A stretch of DNA of 5,816 nt from assembly GCA_020860025.1 (NCBI GenBank), contig JAJBVC010000140.1:1-5816 (forward strand), given 5' to 3'. The stretch comes from Clostridiales bacterium (lineage in GTDB: Bacteria > Bacillota > Clostridia > Oscillospirales > Acutalibacteraceae). Below the pieces are notes generated by a model that saw nothing but the letters and a program-made list of their open reading frames with translations, had not been told where the DNA came from and ran no database searches. A program made the position numbers and the translations under genes. Shown piece after piece: positions 1 to 5,181 of this stretch. Every line of letters starts with the position of its first letter. The first letter of the stretch is position 1.

Positions 1-52
1 CTATTAAAATAAATGTTTTCGTTTAGATTTTATAATCTTTTTCAATTACAAT

Positions 53-519
53 TTATAAATCATTAAAAATAATTGGTAATGATAATAGTTCATTAAGATT
101 ATTAATAATAAAATCAGGTTTGATTTCATGATCTATTTTTAATTTTTTCCTATTCAACCAACACGTTTTATGCCGAGTTTTTGAGATCCCAAAACATCAT
201 CTATTAAAGAATCACCAACAAATAAAACTTCTTTACCTGAAGCTTTCAAACTATCAAGCATATTCATATAAAACTCTTTTTTGGTTTATAAACTTGCATT
301 GATTCTGAAGTGAAGATGTTTTTAATGTTAATATCATTACTTTTTAAATCAGTATACAAAGGAGCGTTATCAGTAGTAGAGCCAATACATAACACAAAAA
401 ATTTTGAAAGTTCACTCAAGACATTATTTCACCCTCTCTTACCAAATGACTGTGCATACAGAAAAACATTCCGTTGTGGGATAAAAGATAATTGTACAAA
501 AAGTCGTTTTGTGCTGAAA
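53..519 (-). pseudogene. Decayed HAD-superfamily hydrolase, N-terminally truncated, three frameshifts
   Basis: No single open frame covers this stretch, but on the minus strand the pieces join into a HAD hydrolase (a phosphatase-like fold with an Asp nucleophile) if one base is restored at three places, near 427-429, 268-273 and 165-169. The pieces read in order: a poorly conserved cap-like stretch, LSELSKFF, a motif II-like IGSTTDN, FTSESMQVYKPKKSF, then FVGDSLIDDVLGSQKLGIK (motif IV Gly-Asp-Ser with acidic partners, about 193-219), and finally CWLNRKK and KPDFIINNLNELL at the C-terminus, ending at a TAA at 53-55. The N-terminal DxD motif I with the nucleophile is absent, because the remnant stops at the hairpin at 526-558. 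Each loss lies in a short A or T run, which fits slippage during neutral decay, although a consensus error is possible. The family call is good; the substrate is unknown. Confidence 0.72.
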
Positions 520-525
520 AAATAA

Positions 526-558
526 CATCCATCAGAGAAAATAAAGCTCTGATGGATG
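526..558 (-). terminator. Intrinsic terminator of the Rrf2 gene (hairpin copy A)
   Basis: A perfect 12-bp inverted repeat, CATCCATCAGAG at 526-537 and CTCTGATGGATG at 547-558, with a 9-nt loop. Read on the minus strand it is followed by TTATTTTTT (518-525), so it ends transcription coming from the Rrf2 gene about 70 nt away. It is one of four related hairpins in the window. Confidence 0.8.
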
Positions 559-630
559 CAAGAAATTATTTTTAAATTTATGCTAAATTTTTAGGCAAAG
601 CAACAATATTCTTCTTTAAGCTTAATGTCT

Positions 631-1058
631 TTAATTAGGTTTTTTCAACTCATCTGCCAGTGTTGCAAGTGTAACCTGTTCCATATCTGCCTTCATGGCG
701 TTCACTGCTGATTCCATATGAGGATGCAGGATTTGATAGATGTTTTCCCCTACAATGCAGTCACTGTTGTCTCATGAAGTTTAAAAATTTCTTCTACATC
801 ATTTGTTTCTACTGCCTGATATATATCCCACAAGGTTATTTTATCAGGCTCCTTTGCAAGACACACTCCCCCGTTTTTTCCCGTCGATGCAATCAATAAT
901 CCTTTTTTAGATAATTCAAGAAATACATTTCTCACCGTAACAGGATTAGATTCAGTGCTTTGTGCGACAAGAATGCTCATAACCCGCTTTTCAGCTGACA
1001 GAACAGCAACAAACAGCAGCGAATGAACTGCTAACGGAAATCGCTTGCTTACACGCAT
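631..1058 (-). pseudogene. Rrf2-family transcriptional regulator (YwnA-like), frameshifted in its C-terminal third
   Basis: This is a winged-helix repressor of the Rrf2 family. From the start at 1058 (MRVSKRFPLAVHSLL) the protein shows the usual layout: an HTH around residues 25-55 (LVAQSTESNPVTVRNVFLEL), a wing with GKNGGVCLA at about 60-68, and ITLWDIYQAVE at 74-84. The open frame then stops at 750-752 after about 102 residues. Adding one base near 763-771 restores NSDCIVGENIYQILHPHM and a C-terminal helix ending ADELKKPN at a TAA at 631-633, for about 142 residues, the family norm. The lost segment holds the DC-x-VG motif, with the Cys typical of YwnA-type members, and the dimer helix. I chose 1058 over the ATG at 1076 because AAGAGG lies just upstream of it. 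It is divergent from the nitroreductase at 1198, which it presumably represses. The truncated product may be inactive, or the shift may be a consensus error. Confidence 0.82.
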
Positions 1059-1096
1059 CTTTTTACCTCTTTTCATAGATAATTCTCAGCAAATGG

Positions 1097-1125
1097 ATTA
1101 TATCAAATACTCTCCAAAAAATCAA
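1097..1125 (-). promoter_or_regulatory. Promoter of the Rrf2 gene
   Basis: On the minus strand, a TTGATT -35 (1120-1125) is followed by a 17-nt spacer and a perfect TATAAT -10 (1097-1102). Transcription would start near 1090, about 30 nt before the start codon at 1058. Its -35 lies 9 bp from the -35 of the opposing nitroreductase promoter, so the two compete for the same short region. Confidence 0.7.
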
Positions 1126-1127
1126 TT

Positions 1128-1144
1128 GTAACTATTGACATTAC
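1128..1144. promoter_or_regulatory. Possible weak second Rrf2 operator
   Basis: GTAA (1128-1131) and TTAC (1141-1144) have the same spacing (start to start 13 bp) as the inner arms of the strong palindrome at 1160-1184, and lie exactly 36 bp upstream of them. The stretch ACATTAC (1138-1144) recurs identically at 1174-1180 in the strong operator. It overlaps the -35 of the nitroreductase promoter. The arms are only 4 bp, so this is suggestive. Confidence 0.35.
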
Positions 1145-1163
1145 TTTTTAAACGAGCTATAAT
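1135..1163 (+). promoter_or_regulatory. Consensus sigma-A promoter of nitroreductase 1
   Basis: TTGACA (1135-1140), a 17-nt spacer and TATAAT (1158-1163), a perfect match to the vegetative consensus. Transcription should begin near 1170, giving a leader of about 28 nt before the ATG at 1198, with AAGGAGG at 1184-1190. A promoter this strong would need tight repression, which the overlapping palindrome could provide. Confidence 0.88.
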
Positions 1164-1184
1164 GTAATCATTCACATTACATTA
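1160..1184. promoter_or_regulatory. Palindromic operator on the nitroreductase 1 promoter, likely the Rrf2 site
   Basis: A perfect 9-bp inverted repeat, TAATGTAAT (1160-1168) and ATTACATTA (1176-1184), with a 7-nt spacer. It covers most of the -10 box, the start point and the edge of the ribosome binding site. Rrf2 repressors are usually encoded divergently from their target and bind AT-rich dyads of about this size, so the Rrf2 protein at 631-1058 is the natural ligand. The palindrome is seen directly; the assignment is inferred. Confidence 0.7.
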
Positions 1185-1197
1185 AGGAGGTGTTTTT

Positions 1198-1728
1198 ATG
1201 CAAACATTAGAAGCTATTGCAAAAAGAAAATCAACAAGAGATTTTGATCCTGACAAAGCTATACCCGATGAAATTATTGATACAATCGTAAAGGCGGGAT
1301 GTCAGGCTCCGATCGGTGCAAACAAAAAAGAGTCCCTTCATCTGACAGTATGCGAAAATAAAGAAATTCTCAAAGAGATTAACCGCATGACTGCCACAGC
1401 CATGAAAATGCCTGAACGAGATTTCTTTTACGATGCGCCTGTTGCTATATTTGTTTCCGCTTCAAAAGAACAAATGGCACCAGGTATCGAATATGCAAAT
1501 GCGGCGTGTGTGATTGAAAATATGCTGATAGCCGCAACAGATGCCAGAGTAGATAACATTTATCTTTGGGGTGCCGTACAGGCTCTTTCAGCTAATAAGG
1601 AAATGTGTAAGCAAATGGGTATTCCCGACGACTTCAAGCCTATTTCAGCTGTTGCACTCGGCTACAGTAAAAGTGGCGAAGCAGCACAAAGGGAGTTAAC
1701 CGTATCACTTAACACCAACTATATCTAA
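1198..1728 (+). CDS. Nitroreductase family FMN-dependent oxidoreductase
   Basis: A 176-residue cytoplasmic flavoprotein of the nitroreductase superfamily, expected to bind FMN as a homodimer and to use NAD(P)H to reduce nitro, quinone or similar electron-poor compounds; the true substrate is not readable. The N-terminus carries the family phosphate-binding signature KRKSTRDF (residues 9-16, with R10, S12 and R14), followed by QAPIGAN (36-42), the DAPVAIF strand (79-85), the long helix ANAACVIENMLIAA (100-113) and the closing strand AVALGYSKSGE (151-161). The length is typical of the short single-domain members. The start is fixed by AAGGAGG at 1184-1190, 7 nt upstream. It is transcribed alone from a consensus promoter, divergent from the Rrf2 gene, and ends in a hairpin terminator 11 nt after its stop. 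That context suggests redox or electrophile-induced expression. Confidence 0.88.
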   Translation: MQTLEAIAKRKSTRDFDPDKAIPDEIIDTIVKAGCQAPIGANKKESLHLTVCENKEILKEINRMTATAMKMPERDFFYDAPVAIFVSASKEQMAPGIEYANAACVIENMLIAATDARVDNIYLWGAVQALSANKEMCKQMGIPDDFKPISAVALGYSKSGEAAQRELTVSLNTNYI

Positions 1729-1739
1729 AAGCCGACAAG

Positions 1740-1776
1740 ACACTCACCGAAGAACTGAGTCCTCTCCGATGGGTGT
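1740..1776 (+). terminator. Intrinsic terminator of nitroreductase 1 (hairpin copy B)
   Basis: A 14-bp stem, ACACTCACCGAAGA (1740-1753) with TCTCCGATGGGTGT (1763-1776), containing two A-C mismatches and one G-U pair, followed by TTTT. Its right arm shares TCTCCGATGGG exactly with copies C and D, while the left arm has diverged. Confidence 0.75.
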
Positions 1777-1794
1777 TTTTCGTTAATCCGGCAC

Positions 1795-1856
1795 GGAGGT
1801 AACAAACATAAAGACTGAATGCTGCGGAAGTTTTTGAAACAATCTTAAGTGAATAA
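1795..1856 (+). pseudogene. Possible scar of a gene once upstream of the sirtuin
   Basis: A good ribosome binding site, GGAGGT (1795-1800), is followed 8 nt later not by ATG but by ATA AAG ACT GAA (1808-1819). After a one-base shift comes an open, protein-like tail, AAEVFETILSE, ending at TAA (1854-1856). The tail's stop overlaps the sirtuin's own ribosome binding site (1855-1862), which is ordinary operon spacing. This reads as the two ends of a deleted gene, but the pieces are very short and no family can be assigned. Confidence 0.3.
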
Positions 1857-1867
1857 AGGAGAACGCA

Positions 1868-2584
1868 ATGAGTCTTTTTAAAACAGGACAAAGCGAAGAT
1901 AAAATTGGACAGTTAATTGATTATATTGAACAAAGTAATCAAATGGTTGCAATTACGGGAGCCGGCATTTCACTTGCCGGCGGAGGAATAACATACAGAC
2001 AGTTATCCAAAACGGTTCGCCCCGGCGGTTTGGGAAGTGACTCTTTTCTTCGGTCTTATGTTAAAGCAATGCACAGCTATAAGCCGACATTCAGTCACTA
2101 TGCATTACGTGATTTGGAAGCCGAAGGAAAATTAATCGGAATTATCACAACAAATGAGGATTGTATGCATACAATGGCCGGGTCAAAAAATGTTGCGGAA
2201 ATACAAGGCGGCTTTCAGATAAATCGCTGTTCGAAGTGTGGCCGTCATTATGACGACTATGAAATTTGGGAACATGAAGAACTTCCTAAATGTGAAGTAT
2301 GTGGCGGAAGTATTCTTCCTTGGGAGCTTTACAGTCACATCAGTCTTTGGGATGAGGGTGTACAAAAAGCACAAGAATGGATTTCAAAAGCGGATTTAAT
2401 TCTTGTTATCGGAACAAACGGATATTACTCAAGTGCATATTGGAGTTACAGAAACAGAGATGCCGTTATTGTACAAATTAACCCGGGTCATACCGGTTTT
2501 GACAGAACAGCGGATTTAAATATTCGTGAAGAATGTGACAGTGTGTTTAAAGAATTATCGAAAAGACGATGTAAAGACAGTTGA
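1868..2584 (+). CDS. Divergent SIR2-family (sirtuin) NAD-binding protein, catalytic His replaced by Gln
   Basis: A 238-residue, full-length single-domain sirtuin. Sirtuins use NAD+ to deacylate lysines, and some ADP-ribosylate proteins. Visible in order: the NAD loop AITGAGIS (28-35); GGGITYR (38-44), where classical members have SGIPDFR; TTNEDC (94-99) in place of TQNIDG, keeping N96 and D98; MAG (103-105); EIQGG (111-115), where E-x-HG is expected, so the general-base His is Gln113; a zinc ribbon C121-x2-C124 and C142-x2-C145; GTNG (182-185) for GTS; INP (204-206); and TADL (214-217). As I recall, Asn plus Gln at these two sites also marks class M sirtuins (SirTM), which ADP-ribosylate a lipoylated GcvH-like carrier, but no GcvH-L, ligase or macrodomain gene is visible. 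It starts 5 nt after AAAGGAGA. No strong promoter is visible, so read-through past hairpin B is possible. It could be an ADP-ribosyltransferase, an unusual deacylase or an NAD sensor. Confidence 0.85.
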   Translation: MSLFKTGQSEDKIGQLIDYIEQSNQMVAITGAGISLAGGGITYRQLSKTVRPGGLGSDSFLRSYVKAMHSYKPTFSHYALRDLEAEGKLIGIITTNEDCMHTMAGSKNVAEIQGGFQINRCSKCGRHYDDYEIWEHEELPKCEVCGGSILPWELYSHISLWDEGVQKAQEWISKADLILVIGTNGYYSSAYWSYRNRDAVIVQINPGHTGFDRTADLNIREECDSVFKELSKRRCKDS

Positions 2585-2734
2585 AACAAAGCAAACGAAA
2601 TTTTGCATTTAAAAACTGCCGTATAACTTTTGTACCAAATGATGCTGTGGATAAAACTGCATCGTATGTGAGTTTATTTTCGTCCGACACATATCGCAAA
2701 ATTGTTGCTTGATGAACTATTAGGGATTCTATAA
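2581..2734 (+). pseudogene. Frameshifted remnant of an unidentified gene coupled to the sirtuin
   Basis: A short open frame overlaps the sirtuin stop (TTG within TTGA, 2581-2584) and reads KRNFAFKNCRITFVPN, then DAVDKTASYVSLFSSDTYRK, before a TGA at 2710-2712. A one-base shift just before that stop continues as LDELLGIL and ends at TAA (2732-2734). The amino-acid composition and the coherent continuation look like the C-terminal part of a real protein, but no start codon with a ribosome binding site is present, and I do not recognise the family. It may be what is left of a gene that followed the sirtuin in an operon. Chance cannot be excluded at this length. Confidence 0.4.
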
Positions 2735-2751
2735 AATAGTTTTTATAGGAT
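2726..2751 (+). terminator. AT-rich hairpin, possible weak terminator
   Basis: CTATAAAA (2729-2736) and TTTTATAG (2741-2748) form a perfect stem with a 4-nt loop, extendable by three pairs including one G-U. It sits at the end of the remnant after the sirtuin and is followed by a T-rich but interrupted stretch. With so few GC pairs, termination would be weak. It is unrelated to the four CCATCAGAG hairpins. Confidence 0.35.
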
Positions 2752-2763
2752 TGTATTATTTTA

Positions 2764-2803
2764 TAATTCAGATTTGAATTACAGCTTTGTAAGAGGTTAA
2801 AAT
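2764..2803 (+). promoter_or_regulatory. Candidate promoter of nitroreductase 2 with overlapping small dyad
   Basis: TTGAAT (2774-2779), an 18-nt spacer and TAAAAT (2798-2803) make a plausible sigma-A promoter, about 35 nt upstream of the start codon at 2839. A perfect 6-bp dyad, TAATTC (2764-2769) and GAATTA (2776-2781), overlaps its -35 and could be an operator. Both are modest matches in an AT-rich spacer. Confidence 0.4.
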
Positions 2804-2838
2804 ACCCTTATGGCATTAATTCGAGTAAGGAGGTTATC

Positions 2839-3507
2839 ATGACATTACAAGAAGCAATGAAAGAACGACATAAGGTGAGCAAATACAAAGATAAGCCTTT
2901 GTCAGCTGATATTATTAAACAGCTCAATGACAGAATCAAAGTTCAAAACCAGAAATATGGTTTGAATATGCAGCTTATTACAGAAAGCAAAGATGCAATG
3001 CCGGGAATTCTGGCAGCTTTGATGTCCAAAGGAGTAAAAAACTACATTATATTAGCCGGTCCTGACTCACCGGGCATTGATGAAAAGCTGGGATATAGCA
3101 GTGCCGATTTAATGCTCTATGCTCAAACTCTCGGTTTAAATACCTGGTGGATCGGTGGAATGTATAGTCGTAAAAACGCAAAAAAGCTCACAAATGCAGG
3201 AGATAATACAAAAATCATCGGAATCGTTGTGGTCGGCTATGGCGAGAATCAGGGAGTTCCTCACAAGTCCAAAGCCGCATCAGATATTTCATCTTATGAG
3301 GGTACTGTTCCGGAATGGTTCAAAGCCGGTGTCTCAGCAGTTTTGTTAGCACCAACTGCTATGAACAAGCAGGCTTTTACCATTAAAGGCAAGGGTAATA
3401 AGGTAAGCATAACGTGCAATAATGGCTCATATTCTGATGCCGATTTAGGCATCGGCAAATACCATTTTGAACTTGGCGCCGGCAAAGATAAATTTGAGTG
3501 GCAATAG
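2839..3507 (+). CDS. TM1586-type nitroreductase family protein
   Basis: A 222-residue cytoplasmic protein resembling the putative TM nitroreductase family (TM1586 type), in which two nitroreductase-like halves are fused in one chain and FMN binding is expected. Visible: the N-terminal MTLQEAMKERHKVSKY (1-16); VKNYIILAGPDSPGIDEKLGYSSADLM split across 66-92; the helix and strand LMLYAQTLGLNTWWIGGM (91-108), typical of the fold; IIGIVVVGYGE (126-136); and the second-half signature PEWFKAGVSAVLLAPTAMN (158-176), with the AxLLAPTAMN pattern of the family. The normal RHxVRxY motif reads RHKVSKY, so the usual second Arg is Ser14, which may weaken FMN phosphate contacts. The start has TAAGGAGG 5 nt upstream. 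It appears to be a single-gene unit ending at hairpin C. Substrate unknown. Confidence 0.85.
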   Translation: MTLQEAMKERHKVSKYKDKPLSADIIKQLNDRIKVQNQKYGLNMQLITESKDAMPGILAALMSKGVKNYIILAGPDSPGIDEKLGYSSADLMLYAQTLGLNTWWIGGMYSRKNAKKLTNAGDNTKIIGIVVVGYGENQGVPHKSKAASDISSYEGTVPEWFKAGVSAVLLAPTAMNKQAFTIKGKGNKVSITCNNGSYSDADLGIGKYHFELGAGKDKFEWQ

Positions 3508-3547
3508 CCCTATCAGAAAATTACTACATCAAAAACATCAAAAAATA

Positions 3548-3586
3548 ATGCCCATCAGAGAGACTTTAAATTTCTCCGATGGGCGT
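3548..3586. terminator. Bidirectional terminator between nitroreductase 2 and merR (hairpin copy C)
   Basis: GCCCATCAGAGAGA (3550-3563) pairs with TTTCTCCGATGGGC (3571-3584) around a 7-nt loop, with one A-C mismatch and one G-U pair, and the stem extends to 3548/3586. On the minus strand it is followed by ATTATTTTTTG, a good U-tract for merR; on the plus strand a shorter CTTTT lies a few bases beyond. It serves the two convergent genes. Confidence 0.78.
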
Positions 3587-3604
3587 CATGCTTTTACATC
3601 TTGT

Positions 3605-4042
3605 TTATTGGTGCGCATTTTCATATGCCCGCCTGATGTCTTCCGGCATATCTTCCGGTGCCATCGCCTGCACTCGATCCTCATTTCCATCTGCGATAGC
3701 CTGGTCGTAATACCAGCATTTATATTTTATCATGTCCAAGATGCGGTTCAGATATTCAATTTCTGCTTCAACCGATGCTTTTTGCCGTGTGAATAATTCT
3801 TTTCGCTGCGGGTATGTTTCGTTCCCCTGGACGCACCAGTCCATAAACTGCTTAATATCTTTTATCTCCAGCCCTGATTTTTTCAAGCATTCAATGACTC
3901 GCAGAGCTTCTATCTCATTGTCTCCGAATTTTCTTATGCCCGATGTCCGCTCTATATTAGGAAATAGCCCTTCCTTATCGTAATAACGAAGTGTAGAGAT
4001 TGGCAGCCCAAACATCTCAGACACTTGACCGATTGTGTACAT
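3605..4042 (-). CDS. MerR-family transcriptional regulator (AdhR/NmlR-like)
   Basis: A 145-residue MerR activator. The N-terminal winged HTH is clear: MYTIGQVSEMFGLPISTLRYYDKEGLF split across 1-27, then RTSGIRKF (32-39) as the wing. A long dimerisation coiled coil follows (about 75-115: RKELFTRQKASVEAEIEYL and onward), and then a short C-terminal tail with no separate effector domain. The cysteines are C52 (VIECLKKSGL), C70 (MDWCVQGN) and C109 (YKCWYY). In AdhR/NmlR-type regulators a single Cys near position 52 is thought to sense aldehydes or other electrophiles, so C52 is a candidate sensor. I start at 4042, because MYTIGQ is the family N-terminus and AGGAGGT lies upstream (an 11-nt gap, rather long); an upstream in-frame ATG at 4078 has no such site. 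It is divergent from the hydrolase operon and next to a MerR-type promoter, its likely target. Confidence 0.88.
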   Translation of the reverse strand: MYTIGQVSEMFGLPISTLRYYDKEGLFPNIERTSGIRKFGDNEIEALRVIECLKKSGLEIKDIKQFMDWCVQGNETYPQRKELFTRQKASVEAEIEYLNRILDMIKYKCWYYDQAIADGNEDRVQAMAPEDMPEDIRRAYENAHQ

Positions 4043-4086
4043 TGTAAATATGACCTCCTGTTCATAGAAAATTTTCAAATTTGGTC

Positions 4087-4117
4087 TTGACCTAAAGTTA
4101 GGTTCAGATATTACAAT
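4087..4117 (+). promoter_or_regulatory. MerR-type promoter and operator of the hydrolase operon
   Basis: TTGACC (4087-4092) and TACAAT (4112-4117) are separated by 19 nt, the over-long spacer that MerR activators correct by twisting DNA. Between and overlapping them lies the dyad ACCTAA-AG-TTAGGT (4090-4103), placed against the -35 as expected. The regulator encoded divergently at 3605-4042 is the obvious ligand. Transcription would start near 4124, about 70 nt before the start codon. Confidence 0.78.
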
Positions 4118-4197
4118 AATAATATATCATAAGAAATCAGGAGTGTCAAACGTATTTTGAGGCTTCAAAATTCAGATAGCAGGAGGAAATGCGAATC

Positions 4198-5169
4198 ATG
4201 GAAGAAAAATTAAATTTAACGATGGAGTGGGACAAGACCTTTCCAAAGAGCGAAAAGGTTAACCACAGGAAAGTCACGTTCCATAATCACTATGGTTTTA
4301 CGCTGGCTGGCGATGTATATGAGCCGAAGAACTACGAGGGCAAACTGTCCGCTATCGCCATAGCTGGTCCCTTCGGAGCTTGCAAGGAGCAGGCAGCAGG
4401 ATTGTATGCGCAGAATATGGCGGAAAGAGGCTTCCTGACGATAGCTTTTGACCCCTCTTTTATGGGTGAATCATCAGGTGAGCCACGAAATATGGCATCA
4501 CCGGACATCAATACGGAAGATTTCTCTGCTGCTGTAGATTTTCTGTCTGTGCAGGATAATGTTGACCCGGAGCGGATTGGCATCATCGGCATCTGTGGAT
4601 GGGGAGGCATGGCTTTGAATGTGACATCTATGGATACCCGCATTAAGGCGACTGTTACATCTACCATGTACAATATGTCCCGCGTCAATGCCAATGACTA
4701 CTTTGATGCAATGGATGAAGACGGCAGATATGCTCTGCTTCAGTGTCTGAATAAACAGCGCACGGAGGATTACAGGGAGAATAAGACAACCTATCCGGGC
4801 GGCGTTGCTGATCCGATGCCAGCAGAGGCTCCGTGGTATTTCCATGATTATCACGACTATTATAAGACCGAACGCGGCTACCATCCCAGAAGTGCAAATT
4901 CCAATGAAGGTCGTGTAGATACTGCCAAGCTGGGATTTATCAATATGCCTACCGCTTCCTGCTCCGGAGAAATCCGCAGTGCAGTTCTGATGATTCATGG
5001 TGAGAAGGCGCACAGCTGCTATTTCTCAAAAGATGAGTTTAAAAAGTTAAAGGGAGACAACAAGGAACTGATGATTATTCCGGGTGCGGTTCACACGGAT
5101 TTGTATGATAACCTTGATGTTATCCCATTTGAGAAGATGGAACAGTTCTTCCTGACGTATTTGAAATAA
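4198..5169 (+). CDS. Alpha/beta hydrolase with Cys nucleophile elbow (dienelactone hydrolase-like)
   Basis: A soluble alpha/beta-hydrolase of 323 residues, with no signal peptide. The N-terminal lead (MEEKLNLTMEWDKTFPKSEK) precedes core strands VTFHNHYGFTLAGDVY and AIAIAGPFGACKEQ, then GFLTIAFDPSFMGESSGEP. The nucleophile elbow is GICGWGG, with Cys at about residue 133 in place of the usual Ser, as in dienelactone hydrolases. MLIHGEKAHS (Glu near 269, where the acid is expected) and GAVHTDLYD (His near 299) can complete a Cys-Glu/Asp-His triad. A large insertion (about 160-255, DYHDYYKTERGYHPRS) probably forms a lid. The ATG at 4189 is only 2 nt from AGGAGG, so I favour 4198 (an 11-nt gap, the same as in merR). 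It is first in a two-gene operon, 12 nt before the flavodoxin-like gene, behind a MerR promoter. A role in clearing reactive esters or lactones is inference. Confidence 0.85.
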   Translation: MEEKLNLTMEWDKTFPKSEKVNHRKVTFHNHYGFTLAGDVYEPKNYEGKLSAIAIAGPFGACKEQAAGLYAQNMAERGFLTIAFDPSFMGESSGEPRNMASPDINTEDFSAAVDFLSVQDNVDPERIGIIGICGWGGMALNVTSMDTRIKATVTSTMYNMSRVNANDYFDAMDEDGRYALLQCLNKQRTEDYRENKTTYPGGVADPMPAEAPWYFHDYHDYYKTERGYHPRSANSNEGRVDTAKLGFINMPTASCSGEIRSAVLMIHGEKAHSCYFSKDEFKKLKGDNKELMIIPGAVHTDLYDNLDVIPFEKMEQFFLTYLK

Positions 5170-5181
5170 GGTGGTGACAGA

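Noticed and set aside
310..525. Plus-strand open frame of 71 codons
   Set aside because: It has no ribosome binding site or family signature and lies antisense to the HAD remnant, whose motifs are clear on the minus strand.
1868..2584. Sirtuin as part of an antiphage defence system
   Set aside because: Defence sirtuins are usually fused to or paired with Argonaute, HerA, TIR-like or large effector domains; none is visible within the window.
1868..2584. Complete SirTM (lipoate-linked ADP-ribosylation) operon
   Set aside because: No GcvH-like carrier, lipoate ligase or macrodomain gene is present; only the Asn/Gln pattern is shared. The short scars could not be assigned to those families.
3467..3796. 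Plus-strand open frame of 109 codons across the nitroreductase 2 / merR junction
   Set aside because: It overlaps the end of one gene, hairpin C and the antisense of merR, with no start signal and a low-complexity Cys/Phe-rich translation.
4498..5013. Long minus-strand open frame of 171 codons
   Set aside because: It is a shadow of the alpha/beta hydrolase, which has a complete family sequence, promoter and ribosome binding site. The antisense translation has no recognisable domain.
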